DNA from: UBA8522 sp035528895
GTDB lineage: Bacteria > Acidobacteriota > Aminicenantia > Aminicenantales > UBA8522
Direction: 5' to 3'
Length of the DNA stretch: 12,643 nt
Assembly: GCA_035528895.1 (NCBI GenBank)
Contig: DATKXS010000171.1
Location: 1-12,643, forward strand
Numbering within the stretch: position 1 is the stretch's first letter; each line of letters begins with the position of its first letter. A program made the translations under genes and the position numbers. This document shows positions 1 through 6,798 of this stretch, in pieces. Below the pieces are notes generated by a model. It was not told where the DNA came from. It made no database searches and was given only the letters and a program-made list of their open reading frames with translations.

Positions 1-39
1 CATTCGACCGTCTCTATGAAAATCAGGACTTCTATAATA

Positions 40-1626
40 TCAAAAATACTGGGTGAAGCTCCCCCAGAGATCCTCTTCCAGCTTCCAGTAGGCCGCGACG
101 GCCTCTTCGGCTATCTTAACACTGTAATTTGTTAAAAATTCCCGCGCCTTGGCCGGGCTCTGCTTGTAGAGACGCCCGGCTTCTTCTTCGATCTGGGCTT
201 GGTCGGTGAAGGCTTTCTCCTCGATCGGCGACCAGACCTTGGCGATCGTTTGGCTCATCGGCTGCCAGCGGAAAAGGGCCAACTGACTCACTTTCCGGAA
301 CGCCCACCAGGCACAATCCCGGCGGTACCCTGGCCGGCTGTCCACCATGTAGGAGTCGGGCATACGGCTGATGCCGCAGTAAAAGGGCGTGTGGGGGGTG
401 GTGGCAGGGTTGTCATATCCCAGCCAAACGACACCGCCTATCGCATCCGGAAGCCAGCTGCGCGACTGGGTGATCTGGAGGTAGGTCGCCCTCTTGCAAC
501 AGATGGTTCGCTCCGGTTGGACCTTCAGGAGCTCCATCATCTCCCGGTTCATAAACGGGTGGGCCACCGGACTTTTGGCAGCCTTCCCCTCGCGGTTGAC
601 CGTGATCAAAGTCCTGGTCATGTCATAGGAAGTATCCTGATAGGTATCCCGGAAAATCCCCAGGACATCCTTGACCGTCAATTTTTTCTCCGGCTTGACG
701 GAAAACGGGAAGTTTTCGCCGTTGGGGTCGAGCTTGAGCGACGGCGCCAGAAGGCTCAGGACCCGCCACTCACGCCGCCGGCTGCCCATGCTCTGCCGGG
801 AGGCGTAGGCATAGCAGAATTCAAAGGGTTCCCCGCTCGCCGGATCCCACCAGCCCATCTCCTGGGCGAGCGAATAGACGTTGGCCGAGGCCAGGTAGTT
901 ATCCGGGTCCTGGAGGTTGATCTGCCGGATCCGGCTGGCGTTGGCGGAGACGCCGACATGGTCGTCGGGGATGCGCACCGCCGCCCAGACCGCGCCCTTT
1001 TTCCCCGCGCCGGGGCCCAGGATCTCGAAGTGCCACGTTTCCTGGGGATCGGCAAAAGTGAAGCTCTCTCCATAATCATTATAGCCGTACGTTTGAGTCA
1101 GTACGTCGGCGATCTTGATCGCTTCCCGGGCGGTCCGGGCCCTCTCCAGGATGAGACGGTAGAGCTCCGGGCAGTCGATGATCCCTTCCTTGCTCCGGAG
1201 CTCTCTTTTGCCTCCGAAGGTGGTTTCACCGATGGCCAGCTGGTGCTCGTTCATAACAGGGTAGGCGGTGTTGATATAAGCGTAGGTCTCCGGGACCTGC
1301 GGGATCTCGCCGCTGGGGAGGCGGTTCTTGTCGTCCGGCGCCCTCGTCTCTTTCGGGTTGTGATAGACCACGCATATGTCCCCAGGTTTGTGCTTCATGT
1401 GGGGAACGACGTTGATCCATGTCCTGTCCGTAGTGCTGTCGCAGGAGTGCGAGGTCATCGTCGAGCCGTCCGCCGAGGCCAGTTTGCCGACGATGATGCT
1501 GGTGCAGGACTCGAACGGCTCTTGATCCAGCAGGCCGACGTCTCGATCGGCTCTGTCAGCCGAGATCCCGATCGTGAGAAAAACAAGGACCAGGGTGGTG
1601 ATGAATACCAGCGAGAATTTTTTCAT
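40..1626 (-). CDS. Exported C69-family dipeptidase (Ntn-hydrolase fold)
   Basis: Predicted secreted dipeptidase of peptidase family C69 (PepD-like), 528 residues, which would cleave dipeptides outside the cytoplasm. Residues 1-23 form a signal peptide (MKK start, long hydrophobic core, likely cut after ISA). The family hallmark follows at residues 40-55: SCTSIIVGKLASADGS, with Cys41 the expected nucleophile. In this family that Cys becomes N-terminal by autoprocessing, so the 40 residues before it would be removed. A second conserved-looking stretch is VSANASRIRQI near residue 230. I chose the ATG at 1626 because an AGGAG sits 6 bases upstream and the signal peptide begins there. A further upstream in-frame start would add 34 non-conserved residues ahead of the signal peptide and across the predicted promoter. 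The gene stands alone, divergent from the Hdr-like pair. Family call is firm; substrate range is unknown. Confidence 0.93.
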   Translation of the reverse strand: MKKFSLVFITTLVLVFLTIGISADRADRDVGLLDQEPFESCTSIIVGKLASADGSTMTSHSCDSTTDRTWINVVPHMKHKPGDICVVYHNPKETRAPDDKNRLPSGEIPQVPETYAYINTAYPVMNEHQLAIGETTFGGKRELRSKEGIIDCPELYRLILERARTAREAIKIADVLTQTYGYNDYGESFTFADPQETWHFEILGPGAGKKGAVWAAVRIPDDHVGVSANASRIRQINLQDPDNYLASANVYSLAQEMGWWDPASGEPFEFCYAYASRQSMGSRRREWRVLSLLAPSLKLDPNGENFPFSVKPEKKLTVKDVLGIFRDTYQDTSYDMTRTLITVNREGKAAKSPVAHPFMNREMMELLKVQPERTICCKRATYLQITQSRSWLPDAIGGVVWLGYDNPATTPHTPFYCGISRMPDSYMVDSRPGYRRDCAWWAFRKVSQLALFRWQPMSQTIAKVWSPIEEKAFTDQAQIEEEAGRLYKQSPAKAREFLTNYSVKIAEEAVAAYWKLEEDLWGSFTQYF

Positions 1627-1657
1627 GGGTGTCTCCTTTCCGGAAGGATCTTGTCCG

Positions 1658-1686
1658 CTTATAGCACAGGACTTGAACAGGGTCAA
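1658..1686 (-). promoter_or_regulatory. Sigma70-type promoter of the C69 dipeptidase gene
   Basis: Read on the minus strand, TTGACC (1681-1686) is followed by an exact 17-base spacer and TATAAG (1658-1663). TGC precedes the -10, which makes it an extended -10. The expected transcription start near 1651 would give a leader of about 25 bases that holds only the AGGAG site before the ATG at 1626. This is a pattern match; no transcript data are available. Confidence 0.65.
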
Positions 1687-1760
1687 ACGATCGCACCGCC
1701 GTCTTTCCGATGCCCGCTGGAAGACCACGGAAATATCGAGCCAAGGATTTTGACTGGATA

Positions 1761-1769
1761 TGCTATACT
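1761..1769 (+). promoter_or_regulatory. Extended -10 promoter for the Hdr-like gene pair
   Basis: TGCTATACT is a close match to the extended -10 (TGnTATAAT). No convincing -35 lies 16-18 bases upstream, as is common for extended -10 promoters. Transcription would begin near 1776. That excludes the upstream ATG at 1760 as a start and supports the ATG at 1805 for the membrane subunit. The element lies in the divergent region 1627-1804, which holds no gene. Confidence 0.45.
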
Positions 1770-1804
1770 ATCGTGTTTCAAAGGCATTCTTCGAGCCGGT
1801 AATC

Positions 1805-2446
1805 ATGAGCCTTTTGAGATACAGCGTCTTTGTTGCTTTCTTTGTTTCTCTTGTTCTGCTCACCGTCCTGGTTCTTCAGACTCTGTCCTTCGGCCGGCGC
1901 CGCCTCCACTCCCGGGCCGAGGGAAAGCGGTGGCAGGGTATGGCCTACGCCCTCGGCCGGGGCATGCTCCCCTGGGAAAAGGAAAGCGCGGCCAGGCACC
2001 TGCCGACCTACGTCGCCGGTATGATCTACCATGCCGGAGTCTTCGCCGCCATTTTGTCCGTTCTTTTCCTGGCGGCCGAAATCCGTCCCCCGGAAGCGGC
2101 CGTCACGGTCTTCCGATTCTTTTTGGCCGCCGGTTTTCTCTCGGGCGCGGGTCTTCTCCTCAAGCGAGCGGTCCAACCCCGGATGCGATACATCAGCTGT
2201 CCCGATGATTACGCCTCCAACCTGCTCGTCGATGGCTTTGTCCTTTCCGGTCTTCTCTCCTCCCTTATCGCCGCTGCCGAGCCCGTTTTCTTCATCCTGG
2301 CCATTCTGACCTTTCTCTACATGCCGCTGGGAAAAATCCGCCACTGCTTTTTCTTCTTCTACAGCCGGCTTCTCTTCGGCTCTTATTTCGGAAGGCGCGG
2401 TGTGCTTCCTCGAAAGCGGCCGCCGAGGCTTGAGATTTTATCATGA
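1805..2446 (+). CDS. HdrE/DsrM/NarI-like integral membrane subunit
   Basis: Predicted membrane anchor of a heterodisulfide-reductase-like or DsrMK-like complex, 213 residues. Hydrophobic segments are visible at about residues 5-25, 66-90, 99-120 and 141-172, consistent with a four- to five-helix b-type cytochrome subunit that exchanges electrons with quinones. Candidate heme-ligand histidines are His65, His76 (in IYHAG) and His180 (in GKIRHCFFFF). The last is a motif seen in the NarI/DsrM/HdrE group near the end of the final helix. The start at 1805 is chosen because the ATG at 1760 lies in the promoter; the ribosome site here is weak. The stop codon overlaps the next start (ATGA), so the two products are probably made together. 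The family has low sequence conservation, and heme binding is inferred. Confidence 0.75.
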   Translation: MSLLRYSVFVAFFVSLVLLTVLVLQTLSFGRRRLHSRAEGKRWQGMAYALGRGMLPWEKESAARHLPTYVAGMIYHAGVFAAILSVLFLAAEIRPPEAAVTVFRFFLAAGFLSGAGLLLKRAVQPRMRYISCPDDYASNLLVDGFVLSGLLSSLIAAAEPVFFILAILTFLYMPLGKIRHCFFFFYSRLLFGSYFGRRGVLPRKRPPRLEILS

Positions 2447-3795
2447 AAGGACCGGCGGCTCTGTCCGACCCTGTCCAGGAGAAGATTCAATCCCTCAGCC
2501 AAGAGGACTTCGAGAAGATCCTGCAAGTTTTCCGGGAAAAGCTAGACGCCGATGCCGCCGCCTACCTGAATTCCTGCGTCCACTGCGGCCTCTGCGCCGA
2601 TTCCTGCCACTACTATCTTGCTACGGGGGACCCGGAAGCGATGCCGGCGGCCAAGCTCGACCTGGTGAACCAGGTCTTCAAAAACTATTTCTCTCTTCTA
2701 GGGAGGAAGCTGCCCAAATTCGCCGGGGCCAGAGCCCTGAGCCGGGAAATGATCAGGGAATGGGTCGATTCTCTGTTCGGCCGCTGCACAATGTGCGGCC
2801 GATGTTCCCTGAGCTGCACCATGGGCATTAATATCTTCGCCCTCATCCGGGCCGCCCGGTCCGCCCTGGCCGCCGGCGGACTCGTTCCCCCCGGACTCCA
2901 GTCGACGGTGGATACGGCGATCCGGACCGGCAACAATATGGGGATCTCCAAGGAGAACTGGCTGGAGACAGTGGCCTGGTTGGAGGAAGAGCTTCAAAAC
3001 GAGGTGGGTGATCCCCGAGCCCGTCTGCCCGTCGACCGAAAGGGTGCGAAAATCCTCTATACCATCAACCCCCGGGAAGCGATGTTCTTTCCCTTGTCGA
3101 TCTCCGCAGCCGGCAAGATCTTCTATGCCGCGGATGAGGACTGGACCTTTTCCAGCGCCAATTTCGATGTCACCAACTATGGGCTCTACAACGGAGACGA
3201 CGAGGCCGCCAGGATCATCTCGGGCCGGCTTCTCCAGGCTGCGGAAGAGCTCGGCTGCCGCGAGCTCGTCCTGGCCGAGTGCGGCCACGGATTCAACTCC
3301 AACCGCTGGGAGGCGCCGGAATGGCTGAGCCGAAAGGCCGGCATCCCGGTTCGCAGCATCCTCCAGCTGGTGGCCGAATACATCAGGGAGCGGCGGATCC
3401 GGCTCGACCCTTCGAAGAACCCGAAGCTCTTCACCCTCCACGATCCCTGCAACCTGGTCCGCCTGGGAGGCGTCGTCGAGGAACAACGGGACATCCTCAG
3501 GCATTCTGTCCTCCATTTCATCGAGATGCATCCCAACCGCGAGAAGAACTACTGCTGCGGCGGAGGGGGCGGCCAGCTCGCCATGACCAGCTTTGCCAAG
3601 CGCCGGATCGAAGCCGGAAAGACTAAAGCGGACCAGATCAAAACGGCCAACGCTCAGGTCGTCGCAACGCCCTGCCACAACTGCATCGACCAGCTCATGG
3701 AGCTGAAGAAGCACTACAAACTGCCGATCGAGATCAAGACCGTCTGTGAGATCGCGGCCGATGCCCTGGTTATCGATCGTCCCGATGGCGAATAA
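2443..3795 (+). CDS. DsrK/HdrD-like iron-sulfur (CCG-domain) oxidoreductase subunit
   Basis: Cytoplasmic electron-transfer subunit, 450 residues. Two N-terminal [4Fe-4S] motifs are visible: Cys45/48/51/55 (CVHCGLCADSC) and Cys115/118/121/125 (CTMCGRCSLSC). Two CCG (Cys-rich, PF02754-type) regions follow. The first carries AECGHGFNSNRW with Cys280. The second carries HDPCNLVR (Cys336), NYCCGGGGG (Cys371/372) and ATPCHNC (Cys411/414). In HdrB/HdrD the second set holds the noncubane [4Fe-4S] cluster that reduces disulfides. The fusion of ferredoxin and CCG domains matches HdrD, DsrK, HmcF and TmcB. The four-base overlap with the membrane gene makes this a minimal DsrMK/HdrED pair. Its disulfide or thiol substrate cannot be read from the sequence, and no dissimilatory sulfite reductase genes are present here. 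The last 82 bases overlap the convergent metallo-beta-lactamase-fold gene. Confidence 0.9.
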   Translation: MKGPAALSDPVQEKIQSLSQEDFEKILQVFREKLDADAAAYLNSCVHCGLCADSCHYYLATGDPEAMPAAKLDLVNQVFKNYFSLLGRKLPKFAGARALSREMIREWVDSLFGRCTMCGRCSLSCTMGINIFALIRAARSALAAGGLVPPGLQSTVDTAIRTGNNMGISKENWLETVAWLEEELQNEVGDPRARLPVDRKGAKILYTINPREAMFFPLSISAAGKIFYAADEDWTFSSANFDVTNYGLYNGDDEAARIISGRLLQAAEELGCRELVLAECGHGFNSNRWEAPEWLSRKAGIPVRSILQLVAEYIRERRIRLDPSKNPKLFTLHDPCNLVRLGGVVEEQRDILRHSVLHFIEMHPNREKNYCCGGGGGQLAMTSFAKRRIEAGKTKADQIKTANAQVVATPCHNCIDQLMELKKHYKLPIEIKTVCEIAADALVIDRPDGE

Positions 3796-4613
3796 AAATC
3801 GGCGACCTCGATGATTCTCCCTGTTCCCATGGGAACATAATTTTCGCCGAACGCTTCCTTGAACATGGCGATCTGGGTGTCGCCGGTGCAGTGGGTGGCC
3901 CCGCATTTTTCGACTTTCAGGGATTGGAAAGCGGCGATGATCTCCTGCATCTCGGCGTCTGACTTTCTTCCCAGGTGAAAACCGCCGAAGACAAGGCGAA
4001 TCGGCTTATCGCGGATGTCCCGGGCGCGCTTAAGGATAGTGACGATGCCCGGATGGGAGCAGCCCGTGACGACAATGAGCCCTTCGGGTGTGTCAATGAT
4101 CAGTGATTGCTCCTTGATCTCGTCTCCCATCTCGCCCGTGAGATAGACATCCCGGCAGATCTGGATGGATTCATCGACGGTCCGGGCCTCGGCCTTGTAG
4201 CTTTCCACCCGGCGCCCGAATTCCGGTGGGGAAGAAATCGGAAAGAAGACCGTGACCTCGGGATTTTTCTCCAGGACGGCGCTGAGGCCGCCCGTGTGAT
4301 CGCCGTGGTCATGGCTGATGATAATCTGGTCCACCTTTTTCAGGTCGACGCCCAGTGCGTCGACATTGTGCATCAGTATCTGGGGCTGAGTTCCCGTGTC
4401 GAAGAGGATGGTTTTTTCCGTTCCCTCGATGAGGCAGGAGAACCTCCAGTCCGGCTTGGTCCCTTCCTTATGGAGATAGTTGTCATAAAGGATGGTGAAG
4501 CGAAGGGACCGGTCCGATAGGCCTTTGTCCCGCGCTGCGCTATCCATCCCCGAAAACATGCCTAAGACCAGAACGACCACACATAAGAGTATCAATGTCG
4601 AAGTCCACTTCAT
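3714..4613 (-). CDS. Exported metallo-beta-lactamase-fold hydrolase (COG1237-like)
   Basis: MBL-fold protein of 299 residues, closest in pattern to the COG1237 group (annotated as metal-dependent hydrolases or dihydropterin-ribofuranosyl-aminobenzene phosphate synthase-like). The metal motif HDHGDH sits at residues 101-106, with further likely ligands at GCSH (His187) and GGFH (His213), and THCTGD at 240-245. The start at 4613 is supported by AAGGAG six bases upstream and by a hydrophobic leader at residues 5-22, so the protein looks exported or anchored; no lipobox cysteine is seen. It is the last gene of the leftward run, 13 bases after the NifU-like gene. The conserved core appears to end near residue 270 (GTGRIIEV). 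The final 27 or so residues are encoded mostly antisense to the Hdr-like gene and look like a read-through extension. Substrate is unknown. Confidence 0.85.
   Translation of the reverse strand: MKWTSTLILLCVVVLVLGMFSGMDSAARDKGLSDRSLRFTILYDNYLHKEGTKPDWRFSCLIEGTEKTILFDTGTQPQILMHNVDALGVDLKKVDQIIISHDHGDHTGGLSAVLEKNPEVTVFFPISSPPEFGRRVESYKAEARTVDESIQICRDVYLTGEMGDEIKEQSLIIDTPEGLIVVTGCSHPGIVTILKRARDIRDKPIRLVFGGFHLGRKSDAEMQEIIAAFQSLKVEKCGATHCTGDTQIAMFKEAFGENYVPMGTGRIIEVADFYSPSGRSITRASAAISQTVLISIGSL
3822..3837 (+). terminator. Possible terminator of the Hdr-like unit (perfect palindrome)
   Basis: TGTTCCCATGGGAACA is a perfect 16-base palindrome that begins 27 bases after the Hdr-like stop codon. It can form a six-pair stem with a CATG loop, followed on the plus strand by TAATTTT, a short and imperfect T-tract. 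It lies inside the coding region of the convergent MBL-fold gene. It could equally be a protein-binding site or chance. Confidence 0.3.
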
Positions 4614-4626
4614 CGGAGTCTCCTTT

Positions 4627-5106
4627 CTATGTCTTTCGATAGTTCTTTTTCCAGGGAGAGTTTTTCTGGTGAAGGTAATCCGCCAAGGCCCTACGGAGCG
4701 TCTCGGCGGCCAGCTGAGCACAGTGCACGTCGGACTCGGGGAGTCCTCCCAAGACCTTCAGGATCTCGGCCGCGCTCACCGCGCCCAGGGCCTCGATGAG
4801 CGGTTTCCCGACGGCCAGCTCCGTGGCCACGCTGCCGCAGACAATCGTCGTTCCGCAGCCGTCGGTCTGGAAGGCGCATTCGGTGATCGTCTCATCCTTC
4901 ACCCTCACGGACATTTCCATGGTATCCCCGCAAACTCCCTGCACCCGGGCGCGGCCGTCGGGGTTTTCGAGGGTTCTTAAATTCTGCGGGTTCTGCCAAC
5001 GTTCGACCACGGCGGGGCTGTAGGTCCGCCTGATATCCGCCATGATCTGATCCTGCAGTTCGCGGGTGAATTTTTCGATTTCGTCGTCTTCACTCATTTC
5101 ATTCAT
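4627..5106 (-). CDS. nifU: NifU/IscU-type iron-sulfur cluster scaffold
   Basis: Scaffold on which Fe-S clusters are built before transfer to apoproteins, 159 residues. All three ligand cysteines of the IscU fold are present in the right context: Cys59 with the adjacent Asp61 (GVCGD), Cys84 (TDGCGTTIVCGS) and Cys129 (VHCAQLAAETLRRAL). Two extra cysteines occur at 77 and 90. The first 45 or so residues are a charged helical extension that classic IscU lacks. The C-terminal NifU (Nfu) and 2Fe-2S domains are absent. ATGs lie at 5106 and 5097; neither has a strong ribosome site, so the start could be three codons shorter. No NifS/IscS gene is nearby, although a PLP lyase lies in the same run. The function is firm as a scaffold; its clients are unknown. 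Confidence 0.9.
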   Translation of the reverse strand: MNEMSEDDEIEKFTRELQDQIMADIRRTYSPAVVERWQNPQNLRTLENPDGRARVQGVCGDTMEMSVRVKDETITECAFQTDGCGTTIVCGSVATELAVGKPLIEALGAVSAAEILKVLGGLPESDVHCAQLAAETLRRALADYLHQKNSPWKKNYRKT

Positions 5107-5129
5107 TCTCGCTGCGGCGATGCGGCCAT

Positions 5130-5158
5130 ATCTTAAGCAGGATCTCCCACTGATTCAA
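5130..5158 (-). promoter_or_regulatory. Possible internal promoter before the NifU-like gene
   Basis: On the minus strand TTGAAT (5153-5158) and TAAGAT (5130-5135) are separated by exactly 17 bases in the 48-base gap before the NifU-like gene, the widest gap in the lower half of the run. Each hexamer matches consensus at four of six positions. It may allow NifU and the MBL-fold gene to be expressed separately. This is a weak pattern match. Confidence 0.3.
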
Positions 5159-5907
5159 TTCAAACCCGATTCCCTTTCTTTGAGAAGCCGGGCCACAAGA
5201 TTCCTGACGTCCTGAATCTCGAATCCGTAAAGCCGGCGGAGGCGGTCCAGGGTCTCATCCACCAAGGTTCGCTCCGGAAGACCTATTCTCTTGATGATCT
5301 CGCTCGCCGGAATGGCCGTGGCGTTTTCGAGGTCGTGAAGCGTCTGCTGACCCGTAATGGTGATAGAGCCGACCTGGGCGTGGTGTTCTTTGTCCCGGAA
5401 ATGCTCCGGGGTGACGTCCGGCACAGCGGGTTTTTCCGTGGCGCGGATGTCGTCCTGCCGGACCGGCCCCGCAACCGGGGGCGGCGCCTCGCGCGGCTGG
5501 ACCCACTGAGTCCTCTGGCCCTCTCCGGCGCCGACGCCGTAGGAACGGAAGATATCGGCATCTTTGGGGGTGATCAACCAAAAAAGAAGAAGAAGGCCGA
5601 AGGGGAGCGCGGCGATCGATAGCAGAGCCGGCGCCGATCCTCTCTTAAAAATCTGCCGTGTTTTGGCCTTGATCCACTTCCAACTGAGGACAAGATGGAC
5701 GGCCATCAAGACGACAAAGGCGATGGACAGATAAGCATGGAGGTCTCCCCACTGATGGCGGTGAAGCCCCAGGAAGTATTTCGAACCCCCGGAAGAGGCC
5801 GGGCCCTCCGAAATGACGAGGCCCAAGAGGATGCCGATGAAGGCCATCCCGACCAGGCAGATGAAGAGAAGCGCGTCCACGATGTATCTCCAGTCCGATT
5901 CTTTCAT
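5155..5907 (-). CDS. DUF4405-like membrane cytochrome candidate with a cytosolic helical tail
   Basis: Membrane protein of 250 residues. Hydrophobic segments lie at about residues 9-32, 59-77 and 93-113. His49, His51, His57 and His71 cluster around the second (GLHRHQWGDLHAYL then AVHLVLSWKW), a pattern seen in DUF4405/cytochrome b561-like proteins and suggestive of heme b ligation. A proline-rich linker (about 137-170) follows. A helical C-terminal domain at about 178-245 contains TITGQQTLHDLENATAIP and ends in YGFEIQDVRNLV; similar small domains occur on anaerobe membrane redox proteins. The ATG at 5907 is chosen because AGGAGG lies nine bases upstream; a TTG at 5913 would leave only three bases. 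It directly follows the MinD-ferredoxin pair, so an electron link between membrane and ferredoxin domains is plausible but inferred. Confidence 0.72.
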   Translation of the reverse strand: MKESDWRYIVDALLFICLVGMAFIGILLGLVISEGPASSGGSKYFLGLHRHQWGDLHAYLSIAFVVLMAVHLVLSWKWIKAKTRQIFKRGSAPALLSIAALPFGLLLLFWLITPKDADIFRSYGVGAGEGQRTQWVQPREAPPPVAGPVRQDDIRATEKPAVPDVTPEHFRDKEHHAQVGSITITGQQTLHDLENATAIPASEIIKRIGLPERTLVDETLDRLRRLYGFEIQDVRNLVARLLKERESGLN

Positions 5908-5925
5908 GCCCAAATGCCTCCTCCC

Positions 5926-6798
5926 TCAGCTGATAAGTTCCAGCAAGGAAGACCACATCCTGCGGATATCATTCGTGGATGAGTTCGAGGTGTATTCCAC
6001 ATAGGGGACACCTCGGACGACAGACTCCGGAACGGCCGCGTCGAAGGCTATCTTCCCCGCTACGGGAATCGATTGTTCCCTGCACCATCTTTCGATGTCT
6101 TCGGAATTCTCCAGATTGAGATCGAATTTATTGATACAGCAGGCCGCCCGGATGTTGAAGTGCCGCGCCAAGTCCACGATTCTCTCCATGTCGTGCCGAC
6201 CGGAGGGCGTCGGCTCGGTCACGACAAGGGCCAGGTCCGTCCCCGTCAACGAGGCGATGACGGGGCAGCCGATCCCGGGCGCCCCGTCCATGATCATCAG
6301 ATCGCGCTTCTCCCTTTCGGCGATCTGCCGGGCCTTCTTCCGGACCTCGGTGACGAGCTTTCCCGAGTTTTCCTCGGCGATGCCCAGCCGGGCATGCACG
6401 AAGGGACCGTACTTTGTCGTGGAAACATACCATTCGCCCGCAACCTGGGTTTCCATTTCGACGGCCTGTTCAGGACAGATATGAAAACAAACCCCGCATC
6501 CTTCGCAGGAGAGGGGTTCCACGACGACTTTGCCCTCCCTGTCTTCGGAGAGGGCGTCGTATCGACAGACCGGCAGGCAAAGTCCACAGCCGGTGCATTT
6601 CTCCGCGTCAATTCGGGCTTTCTGGCCGCTCCTGAAAACGTGCCGTTCCTGAATTTCCGGCTGGAGGAGAAGATGGAGGTTAGCGGCATCGACGTCGACG
6701 TCGGCCATGACAGCGTTCCGCGCTAGAGAGGCAAAGCAGGCCGACATGACCGTCTTTCCGGTACCGCCCTTTCCGCTGATAACGACGATCTGTTTCAT
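5926..6798 (-). CDS. MinD-family ATPase with inserted 2x[4Fe-4S] ferredoxin (second of pair)
   Basis: Cytoplasmic P-loop ATPase of the COG1149 type, 290 residues. The deviant Walker A GKGGTGKT is at residues 10-16 region (SGKGGTGK from 8). An inserted ferredoxin domain carries Cys68/71/74/78 (CTGCGLCLPVC) and Cys98/101/104/108 (CEGCGVCFHICP). The ATPase core resumes with MDGAPGIGCP at 170-179 and TEPTPSGRHD at 195-203. In the related NifH, Mrp and MinD families, ATP-driven dimerisation gates electron or cluster transfer, and the ferredoxin insert suggests a redox role; the actual partner is not established. Its ATG overlaps the stop of the preceding paralogue by four bases, implying translational coupling and probably a heterodimer. 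Family call is firm, function open. Confidence 0.9.
   Translation of the reverse strand: MKQIVVISGKGGTGKTVMSACFASLARNAVMADVDVDAANLHLLLQPEIQERHVFRSGQKARIDAEKCTGCGLCLPVCRYDALSEDREGKVVVEPLSCEGCGVCFHICPEQAVEMETQVAGEWYVSTTKYGPFVHARLGIAEENSGKLVTEVRKKARQIAEREKRDLMIMDGAPGIGCPVIASLTGTDLALVVTEPTPSGRHDMERIVDLARHFNIRAACCINKFDLNLENSEDIERWCREQSIPVAGKIAFDAAVPESVVRGVPYVEYTSNSSTNDIRRMWSSLLELIS

Noticed and set aside
1..39. Terminator or small gene after the dipeptidase stop
   Set aside because: No stem-loop with a T-tract and no start with a ribosome site can be seen in these 39 bases.
199..2208. 669-codon open frame on the plus strand across the dipeptidase gene
   Set aside because: It is antisense to a clear C69 protein, its translation has no recognisable motif and is rich in Gly/Arg/Pro/Asp as expected from GC-rich codon shadows, and it runs into the frame-shifted start of the membrane gene.
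2698..3906. 402-codon open frame on the minus strand opposite the Hdr-like gene
   Set aside because: Antisense shadow of a gene with intact Fe-S and CCG motifs; no ribosome site or domain of its own.
4614..4721. 36-residue upstream extension of the MBL-fold protein
   Set aside because: It lies inside the NifU-like coding region and precedes both a strong AAGGAG site and the hydrophobic leader that begins at 4613.
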